Assembly (NCBI GenBank): GCA_963970005.1
Contig: CAXAMN010026395.1
Coordinates: 314,853-378,852 of the forward strand
Source: Durusdinium trenchii
Lineage: Eukaryota; Sar; Dinophyceae; Suessiales; Symbiodiniaceae
DNA length: 64,000 bases
Reading direction: 5' to 3'
The notes beneath the pieces are model-generated. The model ran no database searches, had not been told where the DNA came from, and saw only the letters and a program-made list of their open reading frames with translations. Every line of letters starts with the position of its first letter. Within the stretch, counting starts at the first letter, position 1. Below, one piece after another: positions 11,901-26,900 of this stretch. The translations under genes were made by a program, and so were the position numbers.

Positions 11901-14900
11901 GCTTGAGTTTGATCCCCACTGTGTTTCTTAAGTCAAGTGACCTTGCCACATTCAAGGAGCGGAGTGTCTGTGATTGGGAAAGAGCACATGTCAATGCAAT
12001 GGTGGCTGGCCTATGCACCCATGAAGTGGACGTTCTGTATTGGATTATATTGTTCATTCTTTTTCAATCCATATCATGCCATATTGCTTCAGGTCTATGA
12101 GGATGACCTGGAAAGGAACTATTACATCATTCAGGAACTCCTCATTGCCCTTAGAGAAGTGTTGCCGGGTGGCATTCCACATGTCAAGGATTTTGAAGCC
12201 CCTTGCCTGCACATATTTGCCGGCACTTCAGCTTGTTTTTGCCCCGGTCCATTAGCCCACATTTCAATCATATGGCCCCCTTTCTCTCGATCTGGACCCA
12301 CTGGGGTGGCATTTGTACTTGGTGATGATTAACAACAGGTTGAAGACACATGTACATATATTGGTCTAAGGCCGGATTCCTACTTTCCACTTTGCTTCAC
12401 AACTGGCACCATGACCTGTACAAAACCCGTGGTGGCAAAGGAAAGATCAAGGAGCCATGCATGCCAAGTCCTTGTTCCCAGTGGTGCCATTCCTCACCAT
12501 CTGCCACACTCTTGAGGACTGGGCCAATCGGGAGAGCTTGAGGCTTCGCCAAATGCTCAGCCATTTGCATCACCTATGCAAAAAATCACCAACCAGCAGG
12601 CTGGTCATTGGTGGAAGTGCACTAATAGGCCTAGGGGGGCTACTGGCAGGAATCCGAAGATCCAAGTTCTGAAGACGCTCTACTTTCGGTTTTGCAAGCA
12701 GGCGAACTGCAAGTTTGAAAACCCTTACAGTTGCAACCTAAAAAGGTGCAAACATGTGCAATGTCTTTCACCTTGTTGGTAGGTGAATGGCATGCTGGAT
12801 GGTCAGGTTGATGATGCAGACCCCGATTCTGAGGAGAAGGTTCACCACAGCAATCTCTCATCTACGTCTAAGCCTAGGCATGATTTGTTGGTGCAGGTGG
12901 CCCCACTTGTGGTTGATCTTGATGATGAGCCTATTATTCAGGCAAATCCTGCCGTCATTGAAAGTTGCAACTCCATCCGGATGCTTAAATCTTTTGTGTT
13001 CAGGTGCCACTTGAGGTGTTGACCATCAAGGCAGTGACACTGGGTCTTGTGACACCAGTGTCATTCAGATTGGGTTTATGGTTGTAGTATTTTATTTTCA
13101 CCTTGATCAGGATGAAGAGGTGTGGCCCTCAAACCATAGATTGCTCATGTTCTCTCACTTGTGGTCCAATTGGACTTCATGCTGCAGGATGTCGATACCA
13201 ATGTTTGCACTGAGAAGGGCCTTGAGGTACGTATGTCTGCCACACATGCTCCATCGGGTGCACATTAGTGATGGTTCATTTTGCACTGGAGGCTGAAGCT
13301 GTGCAACCTCTTCCGGCGCCTACCGAACCAAACAGCTATGCAGTGGAAGCTTGGGCCAAAGAATTTGCCAGTATAGTGTCTGTGTGTGTGTGTTTTTGTT
13401 GTGGTGGTGGTGGGGGTCCTTGTTCCCAATCCATTGGAGGCTGAAGCTGTGGAACCTCTTCCGGCACCTGCCGAAACAAACATCTATGCAGTGGAAGCTT
13501 GGGCCAAAGAATTTGTTGCCACTATTGTGTATGTCTTTTTTGGTGGTGGTGGTGGTGGTGGTGGGGCTCCTTGTTCCCAATCCATTGAACAACGTGCCCA
13601 GGATTCCCAGTTGGATCTCTCCAATGGACCTGAGGCCTGATGTTAGAATAGTGACTACATACTTAACCAACCTCATTTGTTTGCAGGGTTTGGGTGAGAT
13701 TGGTGCCAATAACGCCGGCCCAGTGGACAGGAACTTGGAGGCACCTAATTTTATTGGCGTGTTGAGTCAAGTCCATGCCCAAGCTTTCATATCCCTGCCT
13801 TGTGGTGGACAGGCTGTGGAAGACTCGCAGCTGGCACCTCCGCAGGTGAGGGATTGCATATGGGCAGTCATGTCACATGTGCTGCCTACAAATCTTTCTT
13901 TGGCTTGGAACCCTGCAGCAATGAAAGCCAATTTCACAAATGACTGTAGGTGGAACCTCCTGCTGATCCTCATGATCAAGTCATGGATGAAATGCAGGAC
14001 AGTGGTTTACTTGTGCCGTGTGGCTTAACATGTGTGTTTGAATGCAGACTGTGCCCTGGGAATTGCCTGCAGAGATTGGGCTACAGGCCTTTGTCTGACA
14101 TGGTCTCTTGAAAACTCATTGTTGCAGGGCCATTGCAATCCTCCAGAACCTTTTGTTCCCCTCCGTATTCGAGTACGGGCTTTTTTTGAAAGATGGCCAG
14201 GTGCAGTGAAGGCCAGACCCATCAAGACCTAGTTAGATTAAATGTTAGATTAAATATTTCTCCATGTGCCAAAAAATAGAAGTTTTCTTGACTTCCTTCT
14301 GCAGAGGCTCCACCTGGAAATGATATCGATATTGAAGACAGCCAGGCCAGAAGAATTGGTGGCCCTGGAGATTTAGTTAGTTGAATGCTTGCAAGGCATC
14401 CATCCTGTTGACCCGAGTTAAATGTCCCACCCAATTGTCCGACCTCAAGGCTCCAGAAGATGCGGCCGATCTTGCACCTGTCGCATGTGCAGAGAAGAAG
14501 GCATGGTGTGCTTCTAGGGTGTTTCCTGCATGCAGATGCAGTGCAAATGCTTTAAACTATCATGCATACATGTGCTAGGTTGATGGGGAAAAGCTTGTTG
14601 ATAACAACCAGCCCCACAATGAGGAGAGGGCACCCCTTCCCAATCCTTTCTAGAATGAATTGAGTAAATGTTTTACATGTGATGTTTGTTCCTGTGGTAT
14701 TTGGTGAAACTCCTTGCGGAATATATTTATTCGCTCGTGCAAGGCTGATCCATTGGATTTGGATGCACAGGTACCACAGGTGGGGTTTGGTGAAACATTG
14801 AATCCGGTTATATGGCATGTGCTATACATGTAAGCTTCTTCCTTGCCAAGTGTTGAGATGATGTGTGTACACATGTTTTGACCAAGTGTCACATGTGCGA

Positions 14901-17900
14901 ATATGTATCCGTATATGTAATGTGGAAGGTTCCTGCAGAAATGCCGGACTTGGCAGACCAGCAAGCTAAGATTCGAAAGACAGCTCGGGAGGTGCATGTG
15001 GTTGATTGATGCCCTGATTTTTCTGTTTGATCAGTTTTTGTATGTGTGTATGTGCACACTGCAGTGGTCTCCATCTGGAGGCCCAAGAAGATGCAGCAGC
15101 TGCCAAAGTAATGAAGAAACGGGGCCTAGGGGAAGCTGTTGAACAGAAAGCACCCAACAAAAAGCAGAGGAAGAACAGCGCTAGTGAGGCAAAGCCTGCT
15201 GAACCAATGCCCAAAGCAAAAGCAGCCAACAAGACTGCACCAAAAGCATCCCCGAAAAAGGCCAGCAGCAAGGCAAAGCCCTGTGCCAAGACTGCTCCAA
15301 AGTCCAAAGCCGCTCCGAAGCAAAGCAAAGCAGCAGCAAGCAAAGCAGCAGCAAGCAAATCAGCAGCAAGCAAATCAGCAGCAAGCAAAGCAGCAGCAAG
15401 CAAGCAAAACAACGGACATCTAGAGGATGACCTCGAATGCCACCCTAGCCCCACAGCAGACAAGAAGCTCAAAGACAAGGAAAAACGTAAGGAAAGGGCA
15501 GATAAAGCTTTCAAGACACTTGAGCAGGAAAAGAAATTGCAAAAGAACCGGCTGAAGCTTGAAGACCTGACCTTGCCTGATTGCCTTGGGACCAGGATCA
15601 GCTTTACTGTATCTGACCCAGGAAGCAAGGGGTCCAAAATCCGAGTGATTTTGGCCTCGGACAGTTTCTATGTCACTCAAACTCGTGTGGCTGAATCTGC
15701 TTGGCCGGCCTCATGTTCAAAGCTGCAGGCCCCTCACTGCGTTCTCCACGTGTGATCATTCAACTGTTTTTTGTCTTTAAGATTGACTTGCAAGACTATA
15801 TATATGTGCGGTGGAGTTGAAACCTCGTACCATGTAGCCTGGGGTAGGCTGACAACTCCGAGGGTGTCACGGTTCCATGGTACCCCTCCTCGATTGCTGC
15901 TGCTTGGGTCAACGCGAAGATCTTGGCTGGATGGGAATCAGTCTCTTGAGATGATTTTGGAGGACAGGTGATTTGTTCAACCTGCTAGGAACCATCCAAT
16001 GCAAGTTGTTATGAATCATCGACCTGCACCTATCCTTTATGTCTTTCTTATTGCATCGAGCCTGTTTCATGAAAGTGGGAGCAAACGATGGGTACCAGGA
16101 TTGGACTTTTGGCCGGTGGATGCAAAACAGCTAGTTGCACTATCAACTCTTTGTGCCAGGAACACATGTTGGTTTAATCTATATGGTCCTTGGAGCATTG
16201 CTGAGTGATGCATCGGTTTTTCTGCGAGGGTTTCAGTGCACAATGCACATGTGGTTTCATCGACTGTACATGTATGAACTCAACCAATATGTCATCTTGA
16301 ACTTTATAAGATTAATATATGTTGTGTGCACTGGTGGGGTTCACATGTAGCCAAGAGGCTGTGCATGTGCCGACATGCATAAGTGCTACAGCTTCCCAGC
16401 TACGAGGTAATCAGGCTGCACTTCTTAGTTCCATTGTCTGTGGAATGCACCACAGCAATTCATTCGCACCACTTGTGGTCGAACCTAGGAGCACTTTGGA
16501 TCTGGAAAAGAAAGAGTCCGGCCGGTACAGTGGAAACATTCCGTTGGGCCCCAGCTCTGGGTTCCCACCTCCAATCTGCTACTCAAACCAAAACTCAACA
16601 GGCTTGAGGTCCCATTCTTATTACTGCATGTCGTGGTCACTGTGCCACCCTCCAGAAAAACCCATGCATAGTTGCCATGGCCTCCAACCACTGCACGCAG
16701 GTGAATCTTCATCATCATGGACCTCGGCTCGGGCACACCCATACCAAAGAGGCAGCTCTGAGAATTCAGAGATGGAGATCCCTTAGCCACAGCCTGGTGT
16801 GGGGTGTGGATTTTGCTTAAGCCTTCAGCTTGTCTGACAGATGGGTGTTATATACATATCGCCTGGGATTCCTTTCGCCTTTTGACTGTTGTTCCTGCTG
16901 CTAGTCTGCAGCTTCTGCAGGTTTTGGTGATCAACAGCCATGCAGCTCTACAGGAGGTGCAACTGCCCCATGTTGCATTTTTCCACATGGATGTGGCTTT
17001 TTCAATTCTACAACTTGACATCGGTGACCCCAGTTCGCACCCCCAGACTCGACTGATGATGACATGATGAGTGGAAGTGGCAGCCCCATGTAGTGGGGCC
17101 TGACTTGCATTTGAGTATGGGGGTTCGAACCTATAGATTTAGAACTTGGGTATCTAGCTGCTTTGTAGCATATACAACATATCTCTGTAGAAGCTTTAGC
17201 AAATTGGTTTGAGCAAACAAACTGGAGATGTGATATATACGTTTTATATATATGTACCATCCGACTGTATACATGCATGTATATAGCCAGTGTATACCTA
17301 CATACGAAGTCGACAAAGGCTGACTGCATGACAGAGGTCTGCTTGGGCAGTTTTGACTGGATCAGGCACTGATGAACTGAATCGAACATAGCTTTCATTA
17401 ATTGTTGGATTGTTTGTAATTTGGAAAACCTGAAAAACATCCTCATCCGAACACGTCTCGGATGAGGATGCGAAGAAGTGTCTCTTTAGAAACAACGACG
17501 ACATCCTCACCCAATTGCCAATGTGTATTTGTACCGTCTTCTACTGCCAGCTACAGTACTGTAGTGTCACTGCTGTTCCTCATGGGGGGCCGCGCTCTGC
17601 GATCGGTGAAGCTCAGCAAGAAGCAAATGATCGCACTCCTGGCTCTGGGTGTGTGCCCACTGATGCCCCCAAGCTGCACCCAATTTGATCATGCATGAGG
17701 CTTTCCTTGGTGGCAACTTTCTACTTTGGGGCCAGAGAGGATGTTTTCAAGACAAATCTGGCATGGGTCATCATTTTATCCTGAAAAGGGTAGGAAACAA
17801 TATATAGTCCATGAACCTGATGGCATCACCATTGAACCCAGATGTAGCATTTCACTACATCTACCTTTGATTTCCCTCCATCCAACCATTCATCCATGCC

Positions 17901-20900
17901 CCTTCCACATGTTCTTTGACCAAGTAAAATAGGACACTTGCAAGGAGCTGGCCTTCCATGTTCCAATGCGGATCCCATGAGGCTGCATTTGGTGGATTGG
18001 GTTGCAGCATCGATGGAAGAGTGTGGCTGTCATCGGGACTGCAAAGTTGTGTCTATTTACGATAGCTGAGAGATATTGAGAGGATGGAATGAAAAGCCTA
18101 GAACAAGGGGGTTGCTCCAACCTTTTTTGTTGGTAGTACTTAACTTTACATGCATATGATCCACTTTGGCTTTGCGCCGGGATTGTTGGGAGACTGCGAA
18201 CCAGTCATTTCACAGCTCAAGTGTTGTTAGTGAAAGTAGTACTGCGCGCGCAGGACCTCTACAACGTGGAGTTCTTCAGCGGTGTTGGATCTGTTTGCAA
18301 CGGCTTCCGTCACAGTCTCAGTTCATGGTTTTGGCAAGATCGACCTGCTTCTTCAAATCTTCAAACATCCATTCAAAAAAGACATTGGTTTGCCAACTTC
18401 CTCAAACTATATATCAAAAAGGTGTTCAACAAGTCAATGGCCTTGTTTTGCCATACAAGCTTTGCTAGCCTCATTATTCTTCCCATACCCAACCGTACAC
18501 GCTGCAGGCAACCTTGGACTGGATGCGTAACTTGTCCCTGCAAGAGTGCTGATGATGGGAGGGATGGCACTTGCCTGTAGTGATTTGGAGTTGGTGTGGC
18601 CATAGGGGGGCTCAAGGATGGAATGTGTGGTGCAGTCATGAACTTGATTCACCTTAGGCAGGCTATTGATTACCTGATGGACGGATGCGCCCACGACTTG
18701 CTCGGCGATGTGGGCTTTCTGTTTGGAATTCGACAAGTGCTTCGGGTGGTGGAGGGCGGGTTGGCCTACTTTGGCCTACCCTGTAATAGCTTCAGTTTCC
18801 TTTCTAGCTCGCAACATTGCCGAAGTCCAACAGCGCCATATGGTCGGCCTGTCTTCTCTTTTGTGCACCAGGGGAATATTCTATGTTCCCGCATGTGTCT
18901 CTTGGTATCTTTATGTGCAGCAAGGGGAGTCCGCTATATGATTGAAAACCCTGACCGATCCACTGTGATCATGTTCCCATACGTACAGCACTTGATGAGC
19001 TTCATGGAACTGCAGCCCCAACGAATTTTCTGGTCAGGGGCCTAATTGTTGAATCACTTGCACCCAATTTGAGAGGCATTGGAAAAACATACAGAAAATA
19101 TAATATCATTATTTGTCTCTTTTGAGCTTGCCACTAGGTGGATGGGGACTTATGGAGGGTGGTCTCAAAAGCCCCAGCTTGGCTTTGGAAATGCGCCGCT
19201 CGGACCGTACATATGTTTAACTTGCTGCAGCTGCAGAATTGTTTGATGATGTTGCCCCAGTGACATCTAAGATGCTGGATGCCGTACCTTTGCCGGCCTC
19301 TAGATGCTGTCGCCCGATTCCAGATAAAACAACGAGCGGAATCCCAGAACCGGGTAATGGTGATCAAAACGATCAAGAAAGGATCCAACAAAACACAGGT
19401 GTACCTCAGCTGGATTTGTGCTTATGAGAACTTATGTTCATGAGCATGTGTACCTCAGCTGGTTTTGCAGTGCCTATAACGTTCCTCCGACTGGTGCGGC
19501 TTTGATATCAAATGCCCGAATACCAAGGACAGGTGGACGAGATCTCAAACATAGTGCTGCATATCCTCCTGCGTTTGGTGTGGCTGTTGCCAACCTTCAT
19601 GCTGCCAGTATGGTGTCTTGCCAAATAGGTTTTTGGTTCTGCTTCTGGGATGTGTTGAGGGTAACCCTAAAAGTGTCAGGATGCCCCAAAAGACCTTTTT
19701 CAAGACATCCCGAACATGGTTTGGGGCATTCTTCTCCAAAGCCTGCCCGCCCAGGGCCTTCACCATATTTGTAGGTCCCAAAGAGTGAGTTTGTAGGGAC
19801 CCACAAAAAACAAGGAACGTTTCTTTGATGCACCAACTGAAACTAGAAAACATATTATACGTACAGCTTGATGTCATTTTGACTACTGACTGTGCCGGGT
19901 TGGTATATAATAATAATGCCTCTGGTGTTGTAAGGGCCTGTGTATCTAGCTTGTATTTTTGGGGCTCAGGTCCGAGGAGATGATCTACCTGATCTACACA
20001 GCCTCATCACCTCTGAGTTCAAGGCAGGGGGCCATCTAGCTTTTGGAGTCTTGACCACTTGTACTTAAAGCTTTACCGCCAAGAGACCACAAAAGTAACA
20101 TCCAGTGTTGTGGGTAAGTCGAGAACTGGGTGCCACATCTAGTCCTGTACACAAGCCGTAAAGCCGGATCACCTGAAATGGTCAATAATATTGGTGCACC
20201 ACCCCAACAACCCCAAGCCAGTTTGCACCCCAAGTGCTTGTAAGCACTATGGCCAGGACCCACCTCCAGGCTGTGATTGGAGCCATGCCAATCTCGATTC
20301 GCTCCGTCTGGCAGCTTTGAAGGCTGCAAGGAGTGGGATGTTTGTGCCTGATGGCCTTGTTCCTTTCGAGATTATGCCTAGCAAAGTTTTGTTTTGCACG
20401 CTCAGAGCTGAGCTTCTGGAGCATCTTCCAGGGGAATCAACCTAGTGGAAAGATGTTGGCTAGCCATGCTCCGGGGACACTACAGGTAGTCTGGTGAATT
20501 CATTTTTGTGATCCGTACAGTCTTCATCCTACCCGCATGTATTCGTGCGGTCAGTGGTGCAGGAATGGCGTTCACTGCGTAAATTCATTTTTGCAGGTGG
20601 GATATACCACTCTCAATTCAAGTGGTCAAGTGGCACCATGCTGGTGCATATTGCCCACCTCCAACATATTTAGAATCCGTCAAAGTGCAAAACATTCAGC
20701 CATTGAATGTGCAGTACATGTGACAAGCCATGTATGCAATGTAGATCTTTTATGTAGACTTCACCACCCTTTGTATAGTTATACACGTGTTTTCAACATT
20801 GGAAAGCATTAACTTTGCTTGTTGCACCCAAGTGGCTTCAAGTGGTTCAAGATGTGGCGACATGTTCACTACAGATACTATAAGTCACCGCCCGAACAAA

Positions 20901-23900
20901 ACTTAACAAAAAAGCGCCCGCGTTAGAAGTGCGTTACTTTGCGTTACAAGTGCGTTATGGGAAAGAATTGAGCGTTATTTGAGCGTTATTTTCGTTATTT
21001 TGTATTTTTCTGCATTTGGCCTCCTGTGACTCTTTGGTCGACCCTTGTCCGGCCTGTGCTGTGGTGGTGGCAATGACAAAGCCTTCACCGACTGCTGCAA
21101 AGAGCAGAGCATCGCCGTATGTCAGGGACCAAGACTCTGGAACACTTATATACCAACCAGGTTTTGGGGTGTATTAGGTACCGATGCCAAAACATGTGTA
21201 TTGCCGATTTTAGAGGTCCGTAGCACTTCATCATCATCGGTAGACTCCTTCAATGCAGACCAAGAACTAGCACGTTTGGAAGCTCGACTCAACATGAAGA
21301 TCCCAAAGACTGGCCCCTTGTCAAGCAATGCGAGGCCTGATGGGTCTGAATTTGTCATTTATTGTTGGTGTTGTAGGACATATACCATGCCAAAAGCTTA
21401 ACCCTGACAATTCCATGCAAATGACTTGCCACTCAGGCTGCAAACCAATTCCCACTCCATCTCGAGTTGGTGGACTGCTGACTGTGGCTCCAAAACATGA
21501 TGGTGGTGAGGAGGAACCCAAACCGGGTCATGTGCCACCTTCACATGCAGGAGTTGGGGTGGGGGTGAAACCGGTTCCTGCATCTACAAAATCAACACCA
21601 GTGAAATCCCCTGAGACAAAGAAGTGCAGGGTTGTTGTGGAGAGAGTGGGTTTGTCCCGAAACCTTTCCTTGGCACTTGATGCTGCAGCTACAACCAAAG
21701 CCGAACCATCAACGCCACTTGCCACTGGTGGTGCTGGAGCCCCAGAAGCTGCTGCCCATGCCAGTGCTACTTGGAAACAACTTGCATTTCATTGCTGAAA
21801 TGGCATGTGCATGATTAGTCTCATGTCCACCAAACACTGTCCCAAATAAAGGTTTTGATCTAAGCTATATCAATGTACACGCATATAATCTTCCAGTATG
21901 ATTTATTTGTATTGATTTTCTATAAACATCTGATGCCTTTTGGTCAACTTCGAATTCAGGTTGGAGATGCAATCCCAGCTGTGACAAATCCTTGTCCCAG
22001 TAACTTGGTCAGCCTTTGGATGCAAACAATGTCAAACCATATAACTGATGTCCCTGAGTTCCATTGCCTGGGTGTACTGTTGCAGCATCAGCTGCACCAA
22101 CACGAGCCAACAAACCCTAAAGTGCATTTTTCACTTTTCAAATGTGCCTTTTAGGGTTTGCTGGACTTTCTTGGCAGGTATTCTCCGCAAACCATCCGGC
22201 AATGTGAGCCTTGGTGCTGGAGATGGTGCACCTGGATCAGCATCTCGAGCGGAGGGGGGGAGTGACTGTGACGGCAATCGAATTCGCAACCTGGCTACCA
22301 TGACAACCCTTCCATTTGGGCATGTGGATCCTGATGATGTTGACCAAGCACTCAGTGATGCTTATGATCGACCACTGTGGAAGGTTCTGTTTGGGGACCA
22401 AGTCGATGAACAAGATCATGAGGTGGGCATCAGCTCCCTCATGCAACCAACTTTGCATTGGTGCGCACGCCGAGCTGAACTGGGAGATCTTTCAACACTA
22501 GATCCAAACCTTGTGGAGGACCATGCCGCTGTTCTGAAAGCTCAGGATGCTCTAGAATCATGCCGCTCCAAAGTGGCTGACTCAAACAAAAACATTGATG
22601 GGTTGAAAGTCAAGCTTGCAGGGGCTGCGGACGCAATGCTTGCCTTGCAGCGCCAAAAGTGTGGGGGTGTTCAGTCTGACCTCTACAAAGCTCACAAACA
22701 GAACATAGATGAGTGGATGGCCAATAAGATTGATGTTGCCCAAAAGGCACATGCAGTGCTTTTGGATGAGTGCTCTCGACAAGAGATCGGACTTGCTGAG
22801 TGCATTGGTGGATTGTGCGACAAATCATTTGAGATCTACTTGTCCATGTCTGGACGGTTGGGTGAGAGAGCTCTTGAAGAGCACCGTAGTGAGCAGCCTG
22901 TGGACCCGACTCTTATGAGTGAACTGGAATCTGTTGTGCAAGCATCCCAGGCTAGGATGGCAAATGCATGTTTTTATGTAGAAGTTTCCAAGAGATCCAA
23001 CCCAGGGTTGCTTCCCACACGCATGTAATTTGTGTCCCAGCTCATGGCTGACCAGGCCTCAGCATGTACTTCGCCTTTGGATGCACACCTGCCGGCGACG
23101 CAGCCGGTGCGGACTCCAGATCAGTGTATGGCTGACCACCAACAGGTGCTGGGCTATGAGGGTTTTGAGGCTTGGGGGGAGTTGTGCTAATTATGTAGAG
23201 GCATGAAAAAGCCCTTTCACTTCTCAAGAAATTGGTGGATCCTTGTTCAGGTGTCACAGCAGCCTACAATGCCGCATCTACAGGCCTATGCTACCATTTT
23301 ATCTCGCAAAGACACGACCCAGTTGGAGAAGCTTGCGGTGACCAAGCCTATTATAGTCATATATACATCCCTATAGCTAGATCTGTTGTGGTGCCATTTT
23401 CTGACATTGCTGACCAGGTGTACCACCAACCAATACTCAGGCAACCACCAACCAGCAGAATGATGAGAACCAAACAAAGGATGATGATGAGGAGCAGCGC
23501 CCCACAGGGCCTGGTGGGAGGCTTGAAACCCGTCAGGAGTATGATGCACGCATGGCAGTGAATATGAAGATGCGATTTCATCGGAGTTTGAAAAGTGACT
23601 TGAACAAATTTGTATCAACGTTAACTATATACAATGTGGTTGGATCCTTGATTCATGATAGTGCATCCAAGTGGAGTATATCTCCATCCAAGGCAGTGGG
23701 TGCCCACCAGCTGTACTAGAGAAAGCCAAGGATAGGAGGTACAGAGCCTTGGCAAATTCTGACACCTGTGGTTTCTTTGCATGGGTGCCCTATGCCCTGA
23801 CATGATCCCTGTAGTTGAAAGGGTCAGCCTTGTCCATCTACTAAGATCGCCAGATAATCGGGGAGCTCTTCGAGCAGTGGTTGACAGCAGGCCAGGACTG

Positions 23901-26900
23901 GATGCAGTCCAGCCTGGTTGTCAACGCCAGCAGAACCAGCAGTCAGTCACAGCGTGGGCGCTACATGATGTATGAGTTCAAAACATTGAAACAGAAGTTT
24001 GGCCTCAGTATTGCCAAACAACTGAGGGATGACAAGAAAAATGCTGAGGAAAATAAGGGCCCAGGGGACAAGACGACATACTGGATGAAGCATCCAGACC
24101 TACCACAAGAGGACTGAATTCTTTATGTGAGTGAACCTATTTCTGGCATATGTAATTAGGCACCTGGAGGGGGAAACAAGCTGGTGCATACCGTCAGGAC
24201 TTTGAACTAATCAGAATTTTCGACAGCATGGTCTTCGAAGACGAGACCAGAGATGAAACCTCGGCTAGCTTGCAAGCCAGGGGTGATCTCGACCAAGCCC
24301 AGTCCCGGGAGGTGATGCATCTTGATTTATACATGTTGGTTCAGCTTATTTGCTTTGCAAATCGAACATGTGTGAGATCCCTGTTGTGTCCCCATCCCAT
24401 CACTGCCTGCCAACATGTATGTACCAACTTGTTTTTAGTGGCCCAGCTAGGCAAGCTGCTCTTGGTGGTCAAATGGCCAACTTCCAAAATGGACTCCCAG
24501 TCAGTGGCGGGCCGCCTCCTCCTCCGCCACAGATCCCTGAGCGGAGAAAGCCGCCGCTGGCAAAGCAAATTTCCAGCAAGATTGCAGCCAGTTCATCGAA
24601 ACTTACAGAAGTCATGGCATGGCAAGCCAAGATCAAAGAGTGCACATCGTTGTAGCTTGAATTCTGAATGTCGCGCTTGAACTTGATGAACTTATAAGTT
24701 GGGTTATAAGTTAAGTTATATGTTCTTTAAGTTAGGTTATAAGTTAACTTATTGCGTAAGTAACTTATCATCTAGATGTGAGAATATATAAGTTAGTTGC
24801 GTCTAGATATAAGTTAGTTATGGGTTTAGCTATTTTGAACTTGAGTTGAACTTAGTTTGAACTTGGTTTGAACTTAGGTTGAACTTAGGAGCTAGCAAAA
24901 ACTAATGTTTTTATCGCAAGTTTTGGCTCGAGGAAATGCAAGTTTTTGTACGTAACGCGCCGTCAACATGGAAAAGCAAAAGCTCTCTGAATTTATCACA
25001 GAATCAAAGCAGTTGAGTGCTGAAGAGAAGGTCAAGCTGCTCTTGAGTCTACAAGAAGGGGTCAAAGACAGCGGAGTGTCGCAGGAGCAGCCTTTGGATG
25101 ACAACCAACCGAAAGGTGAGACTTGCGCTCCAGCACACTCGGCAGCTGCCAAGCCGGCGGCCCGAGCATCCAAGTCGGTACAGCGGCGGCCGAACCAGGA
25201 CTACACCAAGCTAGATGATTTCCTTCCCCCTTCACAGTGGGAAGCGTTGGAACGCGCTTACTCCAGTCGCGACAAGGCAGAGGTGTTGGCGGAGTGTTGT
25301 TTTCGCATGTTGGCGCTTCGCTTACCGACGGAGCTCACATATGGCACAATGGCTGGCATTGTTGGTCTTTTGACGGGTTGCATGGGCAACCAGTGGGCGC
25401 TGCAATGTATATTGCAGGAAGTCAAGAGCGAATGGAAAAAGGTTCGAGGTCGCCTGAGTGGCAAGTACCCAGATCCGAAAGAACTTTTGCCAGTTTTGCC
25501 CCTCACATTCGAGGATCTACCCGCGTCCATACGAGAGACCTTCGGCGAAGAGAGACCGGCTTTGCCGCGTCAGAGGTCGCTTGATGTGGATGCGATCCGT
25601 CTGGCAGCTGCCAAGATCCCTCTGCGTGGGGGAAGTTTGGTCTCAGCACCGACCATCTTTCAAAGGCTAGCGGAGGGCACTGGCCAGCACATGGTTGACC
25701 GACCTGGGAGGCTAACAAACCTACAGATTTTTCCGCAACGCGTTCGACGCGATGGGGCGTTCTCCAGGAACTCTGGCGACGGCAGGCAGACGTTAATGGC
25801 TTCACCGGAGGCAGAGAAGCGGTCCACCGGGAACACGACCACACCGCGCAAGGCGACGCCGCTGGCGATCGAAAATGGACCGTCCGCACCTACGGCCCCA
25901 GAGCAAGGTATGCGGCCGCAGGGGGTTAGCCCTGTCAAACCACCTGAGCCGTCGAAGATGCCGTCACACCAGTGTCCAGAGCAGCGTCTGCTAGAGGCTT
26001 TACGCGACGAGGACGCCGAGCCATCTAGACAGAAAGATGCGCAGGCCCAAGCGTTGACCTCTGCTATGATCACTGAGCTGGGCGGCCAGGGTACCGGGCA
26101 TGTCATGAAACGTCCGGCCGCATTGAAGCGACCGGCTGCTGTACTGCGGCGACCCGCCTCTTCGAAGAAGCCGAAGACGAGCGGGACTATCGTTGCAGAG
26201 TCCGCCGGTGAGACTGGCCAGGGGAATATATCCTTCAGTGCGAAGCGATGGGGTTCCTGCAGGGCGGAGTTCTATACGCAGAAGAGTTACATCCGCTTCT
26301 CGTCCGAGGGCAAATGGAAGATGGTGATTGGGAGCACTGCTCCGAATCACAGGCATATTTGCAAGAAGCTCATTCCATTTGTGAGCAAGGGTTGCTCTCG
26401 AGAAGAGCTACTTTCGCAACGAGAGTTGTTGCAGTGTTGACATGGCTGACTTGGAGAGCAAAAGGAAACGAATGCGCGGACCGCGTTACAACATGTGTTT
26501 ACTCGTTATAGATCCTGGCTTGCGCCTTGAACTTTTGTTGTTACTGGTAGCTGTTTCGGCTTATACGGTTCATATTTATTCTGGTATGCGCACAGACCAG
26601 AAGGACGAGTGCTTCACGCTCCTTGATCAAAAGCTGAAGTGCGAGGTGGAGAGGAGAGGACATCAGCGGGTAGAGGCGTCTTGCGATCTAATTCGCGTTG
26701 TCCTGCAACAGTGTGGGTGGCATCATGGCACAGATGCTCTGCGGCTGTTTTATCTGGCTGGTCGAAGGCAGTGTCCACCATTTGATGACTGGATCGACAC
26801 GTCAGATATAGGAAGGACCGCTGCGAAGCGCTCCTTTACCGCACTGCAAGAACTGCCGGACGGTGAGAAGCTACAGGATGCCTTTGACGAGTCGATACTG

